Assembly: GCA_023415055.1 (NCBI GenBank)
Contig: JAEZLZ010000086.1
Coordinates: forward strand, 1 to 47,036
Direction of reading: 5' to 3'
From: Bacillota bacterium
GTDB lineage: Bacteria > Bacillota > Clostridia > Lachnospirales > Lachnospiraceae
DNA: 47,036 bases
The position numbers and the translations under genes are program-made. Under the pieces are notes generated by a model. The model saw nothing but the letters and a program-made list of their open reading frames with translations. It did no database searches and was not told the origin of the DNA. Shown piece after piece: positions 21,401-27,877 of the stretch (position 1 is its first letter; the number at the start of each line of letters is the position of its first letter).

Positions 21401-24400
21401 GGAACAGGATCCTTTACCAGCACCTATATACCTCCGAATACTGCACAGAATGGTCTGCCACTAAACGATAATGCTTCTATGGATATTCCGGATGATGCAT
21501 TTAGTACCGGTACACAGATCCTAGTGAAGACGGTAGATGTAAAAGGAATAACGAATTATAAGCCTTTAGGCGCAGCCATTTCCTTTGATTTTAAAAATGA
21601 TCAGGGAAAATCAATTGAACCAATTACCCCGATATTGATCATGAATTATATCGGAGTAGGATTAAATGGTGTCGTATTGATGCACGTGGATAAAGATGGG
21701 AAAGTGGATGCAACCTTAACAACGAAGGTCATTCGTTCTACGGATGCAGACTATAAAACAACGATTAGCAATATGGCTGAGAATGATCCATACTATGTAA
21801 TTGATACGGGTTATCTGATCTTCAAGACAACCAATTTCTCCTCCTACCAGGTTGCGCAGGATAATGTCGCTCCGGTTGTTAATGTTGATACTTCAGATTA
21901 CATAATCAACATAGCAGATAAGACGGCAGGCGGTATGAAGATCGCAGGAACAATTACAGATACGGATCCCGAAGTAGCAATCACACAGGTACTGATTGAT
22001 GGCGTTTCCATGGATCTCAGTAGTGCTGATCTTGATGAAAGCTTCAGTATACCGCTCAATTTGACGGATGGTAAACATGACGTTACAATCAAGGCTTCGG
22101 ATAAGGCAGGAAATGTAACTACAGTGACAAGAAGCTATCAGGTGGATACCACATCGCCATCCTTGACCGCTGTGGCAGCTGCCTTAACTACAAACCGGAA
22201 CTTTGTTGACATCTCAATCAATACCGGAGAGCATGCAGAAATCTTTATCAATGGTGAATCAAAGGGATATATCAATGGTGGCGGAATTCTTGTCGTTAAC
22301 CTGACCGATAATACCGACAATACGATAAAAGTTTCCGCAACGGATGCCTTCGGTAATACAACAGCAGCGAAGGAGATTATCGTTACAAGAGATTCTACGG
22401 CACCAGCCATCAGTATAACCGGTGTAAGTGACGGTGATATTTCCGGAAATAATGTTAAGATCGAGGTTACTGTTACTGATTTACATACACCGAGTACTAG
22501 CATTACAATGGACGGAAAGACTTATGCTCCGGGAGTATATTCAACGGAAGGACAGCATACCCTTGTGGTGACATCAACGGACTCCTATGGCAATACAGCA
22601 TCAAAAACGGTAGTATTTACCATTGACAAGAGTGTACCTGAAATTACTGTAACAGGTGCAACGAGCGATGGTAAGTATGCAACAGATAAGACACTGAACA
22701 TCACAGCAGACAATGCAGACGAGCTGATTGTTACAAAAGCTACCGATAATCAGACACCGGTAAATATCGATACAGCAGTGAACGGAACCGGTGCAAGTGC
22801 AAGTGTAAGCCTTGGTGTGGCAGGTGAGCAGCATAGTTATAAGATCGCGATCACGGCAAAGAAGACGGTAGGTGGACAGCTGAGATGGGCAAGCTCAACG
22901 ATTAATCTGATTGTTGACAGAAAGAAACCGGTGATCACATCTACTACCGGTACACAGACTGAAAATGCTACGATCAACCTGACAGGAACCCTTGATGAAA
23001 TTGCAGATATCTATTTGAATAATAAATTGGTAATTACCGGCAATCCGACCGGAAGCTTTAGCATCACGGGACAAAGCCTGAACCTTGGCTCCAATTACTT
23101 TGAGTTGAAAGCAGTGGATCAGGTCGGGAATGAAACAGTAATACCAATCAATGTAACAAGAACAGTACCTGTGAATAATGGCGGTAATTCCGGCGGCGGT
23201 TATCCTGGCGGTGGATATCCCGGAGGAGCACCCGGTGGTGTAGTACCTTCCGAGGGCAACAAGGATGACGAGACAAAACCGGAAACATCCACACAACCGG
23301 ATACTTCTGAAACAACAGTTCCGGAGAATAAGACACAAACTATATCAGAAAAGCCGGTTAAGAAAGGAAGTATAGCAACAGCAACTACTACAAAGGAAGA
23401 ATTAATCACTGCGATTACCGATACAAAGGAAGACGCAAACGGAGTCAAGACAGTAAAAATTGAGATCCAGAAGGTAAAAGGTGCGAAAACCTATACGGAG
23501 GTCCTACCGATAAGTGAAATGAAATCTAGTGGTGCTAATCTGAATATTCAGATTGTAACCCCTCTTGGAACAATGACATTACCGGGAGACATGTTTACTT
23601 CAAAGGATATGAAGCAGAAGAGCAATCTTGGCATCTCAATTACTGCAGCAGATAACAGTAAATTGGATGAGGGCATAAGAAAAGTAATCGGAAGCAGACC
23701 GATCATTCAATTGTCAGCTTCTTTGGATGGAAAAGCAGTATCCTGGAACAATGTAAAGGCACCGGTAACTATTGCGATACCATATAAGCCAACGGCTAAG
23801 GAACTTAAGAATCCGGATCATATCGTTGTATGGTACATTGACGGTAAGGGTAAGGTTCAAACAGTGCCAAATGGAAGATATGATGCGAAGACCGGAACAG
23901 TTACATTTACGACGACCCACTTTAGTACTTACGCAGTTGCTTATGTAAAGAAGAGCTTTAAAGACATTACAAAGCTGGATACAAGGACTGAGATTGAGTT
24001 TGTTGCATCGAAGGGCATCATGAATGGCAAGACCGATACAACATTTGATCCAAAGGGTAAGGTTACCAGAGGAGATTTTATCGCATATCTTCTGAATACC
24101 CTGAGTCTGACTGCAGAGGTTACTACAAATTTTGCAGATGTAAAAGCTACTAACCCGAACTATATTGCAATAGGAGCAGCAAAGAAACTTGGAATCCTTT
24201 CCGGTACCAGTAAGAGTAAATTCTACGCTGATAAGTTGATAACGAAGGAAGAAATGGCAGTATATACAGTAAAGGCCATGAAGTTGTCACAGAAGTCGCT
24301 TGATTTAGCTACAAGAAAGGATTTATCTCAATTTGATGATGCTGCCGAGGTTTCAGACAGTTCGGTTACCAGTATGGCTAAGCTTATAAAATCAGGAATT

Positions 24401-24493
24401 CTAAGCATCGACAGTAAAAAGATAAACGCGAAAGCCAACCTGACCAGAGCAGAGGTTGCCAAACTACTATACAATATTTATAAAACGGAATAA
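9494..24493 (+). CDS. Giant SLH-anchored surface protein with carboxypeptidase-regulatory-like and Ig-like repeats
   Basis: A 4,999-residue secreted protein. A signal peptide ends near AFA (residue 35). Residues about 155-3000 are beta-sandwich repeats of the carboxypeptidase-regulatory (CnaB/SpaA-like) type, with many GTYRVAGL- and GNYSIRAY-like ends. Within them a unit of about 777 residues is present three times (boundaries near 452, 1226 and 2007; second landmark near 858, 1635 and 2419). A SwmB-like domain (about 2975-3085) is followed by many Ig-like domains marked DTTAPSI or DKTAPTV (about 3090-4550). A Gly/Pro linker (about 4560) precedes a ZU5-like segment, and three SLH domains (about 4820-4999) bind cell-wall polymer. 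There is no sortase signal. The start is GTG with AGGAAAGGGG ahead. Likely an adhesin, scaffold or S-layer-associated protein; its ligand is unknown. Confidence 0.9.
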   Translation: MRGIIKWVFAKRVFVLFLCVVLIMTSFSVPQYAFADSTSGTIKIDAPSNYCCIGDTIGIEVEDPDFNTSSESQDSVTVNLSSTSMVDGQEQPLSTLDLNLVETAANSGKFYGNVRVTAASGSAIAPMEIQGEVSGRITAKYNDTDGIEKASDPITVAVAMLSGSVSDPDNAPATGGVLEVVDINDPEHPNFIGSYPINPDGGTYQIPPLLEGNYSIRAYPAGNPEFMGSRWLEISVTADGICFDKDGKELTEYNFTFLRTQLNGTIKDKDNNVLQNDEFYLEVRSTNPEIGHDIWFDAETNEGTYRVAGLQNGEYAIRAVSKKADNTDSCELYFQLTDGIITDPGTGNLMTSFDLVLTAPQVSGYVYYYSNEEPYTPVANSSVVVFDAGGRYVYSKQTDENGAFTIGGLMKGYKLQAGTFGFDGYNAQNEVTIEADDENHITTTYAELFLQKKELKLKWVEPFVLHYNEIGIHLDDVSLLNEEWSGLTATISGTGLTQSIVLSNARRGDTWGEESVFYFPIGESDRNNLTFGAYTVEVTNNGTALPSVKNQLDVIQQLKSIPGTIELSKYQTSGADLSLDVDEVDGVKNYPWEAGQELTIKVFRDGTEYIDVNAEKLATYTVLSDMMLHFSIPAQDDAQEGRRDMEVYRGGQLIAHGSFDVGTSTIGCVRVNEGSDTVSLQGNYLGSYSEDRTRAKLILGGKTLDSTNTYVGGDVGFRFDYNFETGVEYTLEVYIDDELISLPSNGVFSAIPRLDWSNADFSQNQTKSFTIKESNLAVFGWSAGDDLNVSLNGPGAWDYSENKGVNLQVNEDSLVFTVSDGEGQGRNFPLPEGEYYLEVHKGEATIGFAEVIVAYNEKDVLCGTLKKSDGNPADGGYIDIGKQDDDWGHRVAVGHDGSFYAFKYSLRGSGSYYLTAVPSETSTDASSRVFFDIEEDDFSKHVTINLNTTQISGTVQMESATGTVAVQNGNVDVIDPSQDWRRVQSAPLRSDGSYKLGGLERGKKYYLNANGLWDMDYLSSGQTEIIYDGSMLTDQNLMLKQPQITGTAMDGNGTALSGDQYELQIRPLGENEDRGENKIRDGRFLLGNLPSGSYAVSIAPRGNSDFARSNEAIIHVDDSGVAAPKDIALMLTQPMLTGNVYDKDGHPVTTDGYVEVWEDKSDGSGYIYSIPLIDGTYKAGGLPAGTYKIRAGASDYTELYNSNSMSKFEKVELGSTAATKDLYLTDRAIPRIMWVNDAQVGNDRITARIMNYRDLDQRKFAAEILKADESKLTPEFLISGDNMNIGWNDYYSDEADLEIYLDNNLQLPSGKYLLKLTYDGNEVDINQIGANAFDITYYLCVVPKGVLPEATQGMSLKLYIDDSQGGYKNDLWDDGDTLTVKLTASDGEEYSGLSCTKNPDFTLSTTLPSTLKNGKLSDGWAMVHLYNGGELLAYGYLQVGVPAFTSVDDTSQWSDRISIRGDYLTHYDNPQTIAKILDTSGKELWTSSGSQLEDDRLDFWFEGLNLPAGEYKLSLISDGNPIDTKAFYIAPWVICTPHAIASGKSNQILVKKTSTMNLFQWSQSDLANLKIRIGGPAHWYEIDSTNGLSFDGANLSVDITGTDGDQLLSQDGEGWFEVYKNDRRIGFSNLTIGQDAITATVKDPDGNVVPNAVIRITNLNEDDYSDTEITTDLDGKFYLSKEDLPRRDDSSFNGDYSFLVMAPVGSQYATTQLIEYIDADVNNELTLTLAQPQITGEVKAGGSIVDSGMIEVQKAENDQWIYMYDFHLNSDGVFRIGGLTEGTYFIKARESENNKEYVASDYIEIKVTSTPVSGITLNLNPVQISGAALDPSGEALKGDQFEVDCRPLDQENRDRCGEWRTEDGSYRIGALKPGTYALRLQPTRNTDYTCSEEVIITVKADGTVENANLPIKLTEPMLIGTVTMGGKAFEQGYVDVFNGTWQNLNYVTTVELNENGEFRIGGLPKGTYYIRAAIWRESEYWNTCSQSVMTQIDLGTMSNINLSIVDNVLPRIRWIDTPCIGDDRISVLVINRSGISDFSKLSAQLYDESNHPVGELITGAENFFFDGGYDEDKDEGNLCVVIDGNIRLSAGKYSLKLYYDNEELVNETPSVDGFAGFYILNWLNLIPSGLMPEDVQGKVLRLEIFNDDTRYQWPTSDKIAVRLYKPDGSFVTLEDAIAADNTLTATLPDLGIGCDYYCRIMAYVENQLIAKGDLYIGYPRVDGIGDITEESPDIRIYGQHLNVYMDGTTKAVIYDSTGTKPLLTCKDVYYDGNDIVFNFGDRNFGPGEYILKLYYKNDNQEISLPNGGKFKSVDFLTATPCYYRARDLANKSVTLTLADGSDAPWKVGDILKIYIRPDWNEDKEYIVTPTASDITDKSVTFSFTENINWIGHCSITVYKVEESGNEIYSGYAHFNLIDQEQLTGTVKDAAGQPVPYAYIYVKNRQNDDMRGFDADGNGNYGIFDLEPGEYTVLATSPKDLTYIDADGIDITINSDGTSDTATHDFNLKPGRRISGTVSLPDGVNAPADGYSGWIAAWSNNNTPQDPEDDPYFVSEVKFLGGANTADYSIIVPEELGTYYVETWCGDLGLLNTSNLYSVDHCVDTLAEADMVDITSGNQDQIDLKLRQGKSISGTISLPSGTAPKGGMAVKVSVNNDKGTEDILDDINGEIEVIIPENESSVDYTIIVSPSDSYRVEYKIDSKYQYMDYGYYKTSSDTTYIREQAESVDGTADPTDISMTLIPAKKLKGTISIPENYSIPEGGLYGSVTVYNGNWTEGSSDYHWYRTDFEIKDENTAEYSMTIPVSWNNLIISLICNAPGLVNCTTYYSNSDNVFTQEAATPVSFDSGVRDDINLTLQKGKSITGTITLPSAAPQGGRIIIVQAIRNNNTVIQNDDIIAETKLMIEEGQTSDNYRINVPAKDGYQVRYIADPNYLYEDNGYYSTQGTVSDQDLATIINAITSVSDINLMVSLRKNPVCGQVETTTDGTSVHLSFSKPLNAATLPSSLTGFTLKVGSTSYEVDKATLDEKGTMLTLLIKDYKIFKDYKDIKVIYDGTADIKSVDGMKLETFDKDVINKSTKEFSILTNFVGTLLNKKAVINVTSAGEVITITDNGKSIASDTGKASAEIVEDGSHTVVVTIAGRKQNTTYNFIIDTTAPSIDITSPEDGTKLKNSQDGITPVITFSADSVEATRMISFNGGSMSTTASNNGLTYTGDAIREAGHYVLTATAKDEAGNVRTVTHTFDIVWDNSSPVITVNGVENGGIYETANISVSLATASGTPSEDSNQVNYRYRSSLKLPNGNVVTKENGVPALTGPGAYRLEIVATNPSYTDRTSSKVVDFIIDNSAPTATVGGVSDNKVYNYAVTPILSFTDDVTSQQLLLSNAEVTLKRNGAPADYQMGDTISLDGNYILTAKTKDSMKHSSNVVTKSFTIDQTKPVISFSGALSGATYKDQNVTLTIKTNEGTLTVTDGADETLALNSNGQYTFTGTANKIVNYKVIAKAVDSAENTTEQQLSFSIDRLAVNIIVNGVTEGMVVNSYPQISFTTFEGSQEKQGTKVTIDGTAFHGGSYSVAGTHTLIAQYTSGEATYTKTLHFTIDKTAPTVSVTAILKNAVVNSDHIIAKAGDIITVRAKVTDLNGVGEVNLNIEDPKIPLQYKVPMQYIKDGDYYEGRFNVESGSFDALIILVSAKDKAGNSASQTYNKTLTIDNTKPLVSLYTNPAVADGNNGIFKSPTMKLTLTAGAKDTLHWNLNGTDGSAMGSKELAPSQGTNVLFYYVTDLAGNVSDEKAYVFTYDSIQPADVTLSSPATGTTSAEYLKINGTVSGEGSATGTMVLLKKSEEIVTSTSVKAGGAFEFSGIKLSEGQNTFSITAIDLAGNQSQHAVTLTRTLDSTAPILRLEKTDDTHYTITSNENITKPIVKFNGDVVSEVNITAIPEGQKTIYQVVTTSPVEGTNVLNVTAMDELGNVGTGSFTSTYIPPNTAQNGLPLNDNASMDIPDDAFSTGTQILVKTVDVKGITNYKPLGAAISFDFKNDQGKSIEPITPILIMNYIGVGLNGVVLMHVDKDGKVDATLTTKVIRSTDADYKTTISNMAENDPYYVIDTGYLIFKTTNFSSYQVAQDNVAPVVNVDTSDYIINIADKTAGGMKIAGTITDTDPEVAITQVLIDGVSMDLSSADLDESFSIPLNLTDGKHDVTIKASDKAGNVTTVTRSYQVDTTSPSLTAVAAALTTNRNFVDISINTGEHAEIFINGESKGYINGGGILVVNLTDNTDNTIKVSATDAFGNTTAAKEIIVTRDSTAPAISITGVSDGDISGNNVKIEVTVTDLHTPSTSITMDGKTYAPGVYSTEGQHTLVVTSTDSYGNTASKTVVFTIDKSVPEITVTGATSDGKYATDKTLNITADNADELIVTKATDNQTPVNIDTAVNGTGASASVSLGVAGEQHSYKIAITAKKTVGGQLRWASSTINLIVDRKKPVITSTTGTQTENATINLTGTLDEIADIYLNNKLVITGNPTGSFSITGQSLNLGSNYFELKAVDQVGNETVIPINVTRTVPVNNGGNSGGGYPGGGYPGGAPGGVVPSEGNKDDETKPETSTQPDTSETTVPENKTQTISEKPVKKGSIATATTTKEELITAITDTKEDANGVKTVKIEIQKVKGAKTYTEVLPISEMKSSGANLNIQIVTPLGTMTLPGDMFTSKDMKQKSNLGISITAADNSKLDEGIRKVIGSRPIIQLSASLDGKAVSWNNVKAPVTIAIPYKPTAKELKNPDHIVVWYIDGKGKVQTVPNGRYDAKTGTVTFTTTHFSTYAVAYVKKSFKDITKLDTRTEIEFVASKGIMNGKTDTTFDPKGKVTRGDFIAYLLNTLSLTAEVTTNFADVKATNPNYIAIGAAKKLGILSGTSKSKFYADKLITKEEMAVYTVKAMKLSQKSLDLATRKDLSQFDDAAEVSDSSVTSMAKLIKSGILSIDSKKINAKANLTRAEVAKLLYNIYKTE

Positions 24494-24630
24494 CAGTTTT
24501 AAAGCAATAACAATTCGCAGCTTTTCCTATTGGGGGCCCGGAGCTGCTGCTCAGAAGCGGTAACTCCGGGAATAGATTAAAAGATTTAGTGGTAATTAGT
24601 CCATTGGTCCTATATTTCTCACTATAAGAA

Positions 24631-24676
24631 GGTATAGCACAAAATACTTAAAGTATTTTGTTGCTATACTTTTTTT
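24631..24676 (+). terminator. Terminator after the giant surface-protein gene
   Basis: GTATAGCA plus AAAATACTT pairs with AGTATTTT plus TGCTATAC, with a small internal mismatch, followed by a run of seven T. It separates the giant gene from the kinase gene, so the kinase must have its own promoter in 24680-24780, which I could not place. Confidence 0.9.
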
Positions 24677-24784
24677 ACCGATTTATAATAATGTTTAATT
24701 ATTAACTATATTTTACAGGGTTGAAGTGCTAATAGTATCAATGTTGCTTACTTGACACTTTAACCTGAACAAAGGATTGTTTCT

Positions 24785-27136
24785 ATGGGCACAGTATTGG
24801 ATTTCTATAAGGAATACAACAATAGTGAATGGATGGGCCACGACATTTTGGAAGACATCACAAATCGCTATGAGATAAAAGCCTGTTTAAAAATGACTGA
24901 AGAGAAACAGGTCTATTTGGTGACTTCAAAAACAAATTGGAAGAAATACATATTGAAGGCACTCGCGAGACATTGCCACGAGAGCCTGATGGAAGAATTC
25001 CGGCTTTCGAAGGAGTTGTCCCATCCCGGTATTGTTGCTGCAGTTGAGTATATCGAGGGAAAAGATTATAATTATCTGATACGTGAGTATGTAGAAGGCT
25101 ATACTGTTACTGAGTTGGTTGAGATGACAGAGGATGGTCATCTTCAGCATGAGGAACTTTTACAGATTACAATTGCTCTTTGTGATATCCTGCAATATCT
25201 TCACTCACAGAAACCGCCCATCATTCACCGGGACATCAAACCGGATAATATCATAGTAACAAAGCAAAAGGAATGCAAACTCATTGACTTTGGTATCTCG
25301 AGAAGATATCAGGGAAAGCTTGATTCGGATACCTTTATCATGGGAACCCAATTTTCGGCACCGCCGGAACAGTATGGGTTTGCTCAGACGAATGAACGAA
25401 GCGATATTTATTCCATCGGTGTGCTCATGTTCTATATGGCGACCGGTAATCTGGATATCAGAGATTTGAAGCAATATCCGATATCGGGAGATATACGAGA
25501 AATTATTAGAAAGTGTACCAAATTTTCGCCAAAAGATCGTTACTCGTCAGTGAAACAATTAAAAAGTAAATTGAACAGTTATCCATATCTATATCGAAAA
25601 CGTAAATTTTTCTATGCAGGAATGATTGCAATTACCGCTATTGTTTTAGCACTTGGCTTATCTACACTGACTCCGAGACCGTCCGTTGCGGATGAGGAGA
25701 TTCCAATGATAACAACGACGATTGGTCCCAGCCAAAGCAGTACGGTTTCAGCAGAAAATTCGAGAGAATTTACTCCGGTATCTTCTTTGCCGGAGACAGC
25801 CAACTCCTCTGCAGACAAGGGGAAAAAAATGGATATGGCATTATCCGGTGCAGATAATTCCACAGAATTGCCGGCAGCAGATATTACAGGCCCGACTTAC
25901 GAGATAGATAAGATGCAAAAGCCACTGATATTCGAAGAAGAGCCTTCAAATAAGGAGTCTTCAGTAAAAGAAGAAAAGGATACTCGGACGAAGGAGCAGA
26001 GAAGTGTAACTCAACAATCGGGTCAGGATGTACAGGATATACCAAAGAAACAGGAGAATTCTGATCAGTTATCTGAACCTGCCGCTACCCCTGTACTTGT
26101 CAAGAATAATGAAATATATGAATTTCAGTCCCCCTTGATTGAAGCAGCAGTACGGGAAATACTGGGCAAGTCAGATCAGGATAAAGTAACCTGCGGTGAC
26201 CTGGAGCAGATCACCTCGTTGTTTATCTGCGGCAGGCAACGCTATGACCGCTGGGAGGAACACTTTGTTTATGGCGTCAGTCAATATATGATCGGCTCAC
26301 AATATATGGATACACAATTATTTACCGTCAACGGTGAGATTACAAGTCTTGAAGATATCTCCCATATGGTGAATCTGGAGAAGCTGGCATTATATAATCA
26401 AAATATCAGTGATCTTTCCCCGTTGAAAGATTTACATTACTTATCCTATCTTGGGTTGGGAAGCAACAATATCAGTGATCTGTCTCAGATCTTATTGATA
26501 AAAACCTTGAATTACCTGGATGTCTCAGGTAACCCGATCATGAATGATGATCTGGAGCAGCTGAAGGAGCTTCCCTATCTGTGGGGGCTCGATCTGGGGG
26601 CTACCAAGGTTACCAGTGTATATGGTATAAAAGAACTTAAGCTATATTTTTTATCCTTATTTGAGTGCAAAGTGGGCGACTGTATCGGTTTGGAGGAGAT
26701 TACCACTTTGGATAATCTGATTCTGACCGGTGTTAATAATGCCATAACTGATCATGCGATAGATCGAGTGAGTAAGCTGACCAATCTGAAGGTATTAAAG
26801 ATTTTCGGTAGCGACCGAATTGATCTGTCAAAGATCTCAACGCTGAAATCTTTATATTTACTTGATTTATGCGGTATGTGGAATAACAGCGATCTGGGAG
26901 AATTGTCGAATCCGAAGCTAACCGAGCTCTATATTGTGTATTGGCAAACGCTTGAGCTTACCGGCATCGAGAAGTTACCCTGCATAGAGCAGATTCATCT
27001 GAGGGATTCAAAATGCTCCGATTATAAGCCACTACTTGGTGTTAAGACCTTGAAGAAGGTATATTGTAATTCGGAGCAACAAAAAGCAATCAAAGAGCAA
27101 CTGGGTGAGGTACCCTTTGAAGTACTCATCGAATAG
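24785..27136 (+). CDS. Transmembrane Ser/Thr protein kinase with extracellular leucine-rich repeats
   Basis: A 783-residue Hanks-type kinase. The N-terminal kinase domain (about 29-265) has the ATP-anchoring Lys58 (ILKA), the catalytic loop HRDIKPDN (Asp150), the DFG motif (Asp168) and SAPPEQYG as the APE equivalent. The glycine-rich loop is weak. One membrane span lies at about 274-296 (YAGMIAITAIVLALGL), then a Ser/Thr/Glu-rich stalk to about 445. The external C-terminal region holds at least five internalin-like leucine-rich repeats (LEKLALYNQNISDLSPLKDL, NYLDVSGNPI) to the end. It lacks the PASTA repeats of PrkC/StkP, so the sensed ligand should be a protein or glycan bound by LRRs (inference). 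No PP2C phosphatase gene is seen nearby. Confidence 0.9.
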   Translation: MGTVLDFYKEYNNSEWMGHDILEDITNRYEIKACLKMTEEKQVYLVTSKTNWKKYILKALARHCHESLMEEFRLSKELSHPGIVAAVEYIEGKDYNYLIREYVEGYTVTELVEMTEDGHLQHEELLQITIALCDILQYLHSQKPPIIHRDIKPDNIIVTKQKECKLIDFGISRRYQGKLDSDTFIMGTQFSAPPEQYGFAQTNERSDIYSIGVLMFYMATGNLDIRDLKQYPISGDIREIIRKCTKFSPKDRYSSVKQLKSKLNSYPYLYRKRKFFYAGMIAITAIVLALGLSTLTPRPSVADEEIPMITTTIGPSQSSTVSAENSREFTPVSSLPETANSSADKGKKMDMALSGADNSTELPAADITGPTYEIDKMQKPLIFEEEPSNKESSVKEEKDTRTKEQRSVTQQSGQDVQDIPKKQENSDQLSEPAATPVLVKNNEIYEFQSPLIEAAVREILGKSDQDKVTCGDLEQITSLFICGRQRYDRWEEHFVYGVSQYMIGSQYMDTQLFTVNGEITSLEDISHMVNLEKLALYNQNISDLSPLKDLHYLSYLGLGSNNISDLSQILLIKTLNYLDVSGNPIMNDDLEQLKELPYLWGLDLGATKVTSVYGIKELKLYFLSLFECKVGDCIGLEEITTLDNLILTGVNNAITDHAIDRVSKLTNLKVLKIFGSDRIDLSKISTLKSLYLLDLCGMWNNSDLGELSNPKLTELYIVYWQTLELTGIEKLPCIEQIHLRDSKCSDYKPLLGVKTLKKVYCNSEQQKAIKEQLGEVPFEVLIE

Positions 27137-27159
27137 AAGCAAGGACAAGAGGAGTCAGT

Positions 27160-27333
27160 ATGGAAACATTTGAATATATAGTAGAAACGATTGATGGAGA
27201 TTACGCACACCTTAAAAGAGTTGATCAGCCGGACGGTGATCGGAAGCTGGTAGCGAGGGCGATCCTCCCGCCGCAGATTGCAGAAGGTGTTCATCTGCGT
27301 TATGAGTATTTGGAATACAGTATCATATCGTAG
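27160..27333 (+). CDS. Small DUF3006-like protein (57 aa)
   Basis: A 57-codon gene, ATG 27160 to TAG 27331-27333, with AGAGGAG about 6 bases ahead. It begins 23 bases after the kinase stop, so it is probably co-transcribed. The sequence (YIVETIDGDYAHL, then LPPQIAEGVHLRY) has the short beta-barrel pattern of DUF3006 proteins: an opening V-E-x-I-D-G-D-Y-A and a later L-P-x-x-x-x-x-G. Such proteins often sit beside other genes in clostridia; their function is unknown. Confidence 0.65.
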   Translation: METFEYIVETIDGDYAHLKRVDQPDGDRKLVARAILPPQIAEGVHLRYEYLEYSIIS

Positions 27334-27380
27334 CAGAATAAATCTTCCGGATGAAACTTATTTTATATGATGATATCATT

Positions 27381-27411
27381 GGGTGCCGTATTATATGTGC
27401 GGTGCCCTTTT
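27381..27411 (+). terminator. Terminator after the kinase/DUF3006-like genes
   Basis: GGGTGCCG (27381-27388) pairs with CGGTGCCC (27400-27407), using two G-T pairs, followed by TTTT. It is 47 bases after the stop at 27333. Confidence 0.65.
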
Positions 27412-27493
27412 CAGGTTAGTTTATCTGACAGGGTAGTATAAAAGGGTTTCTTTTATGAATTAGTAGTTGAAACAATTTGCGCTGGAAAGGCAA

Positions 27494-27522
27494 TTGAAAT
27501 TTGCTAGAAAATTTTGTATAAT
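27494..27522 (+). promoter_or_regulatory. Sigma-A promoter for the Dabb-domain gene
   Basis: TTGAAA (27494-27499), a 17-base spacer, then TATAAT (27517-27522). It lies 25 bases upstream of the ATG at 27548. Near-consensus boxes and ideal spacing make this the clearest promoter in the window. Confidence 0.8.
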
Positions 27523-27547
27523 TAATACAAAGAATGGAGGGGTGAGC

Positions 27548-27835
27548 ATGCTCAAATATATAGTTTTGTTCAAATTTAGGGATCCGGAGGAATGCATTCC
27601 TACGGTAATCGAAAAGCTTCACAGTATGGAAGGTGTGATACCGGAGATTCTGTCCATGGAGACCGGAGTCGATCTTTGGCATAACGGTGAGAGAAGCTAT
27701 GATCTGGCACTTACTTGTACCTTTCATGATATGGAGGCGGTTGCTGTCTATGATAAGCATCCTTTTCACGAGGAGGTCAGAAAATATATTTACGCGCATA
27801 GAGTGGATGGAAAGACAGTTATTTATGAGATCTGA
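27548..27835 (+). CDS. Dabb (stress-responsive alpha/beta barrel) domain protein
   Basis: A 95-residue single-domain protein of the Dabb ferredoxin-like family. It shows the usual MLKYIVLFKFRD opening, the central helix and GVDLW segment, DLALTCTFHDMEAVAVYDKH in the middle, and a conserved HPFHEEVRKYI near the end. Dabb proteins are small dimers, sometimes cyclases in secondary metabolism, mostly of unknown role. GGAGGGG lies 7 bases ahead of ATG 27548; the open frame extends upstream but without a start of similar quality. It is the first gene after a strong promoter and precedes the MobA-like/ModE fusion gene by about 40 bases, so the two may be co-transcribed. Confidence 0.85.
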   Translation: MLKYIVLFKFRDPEECIPTVIEKLHSMEGVIPEILSMETGVDLWHNGERSYDLALTCTFHDMEAVAVYDKHPFHEEVRKYIYAHRVDGKTVIYEI

Positions 27836-27877
27836 ACAAGGATAACAGTATAAATGCAAGACAGATCGGAGATAGCT

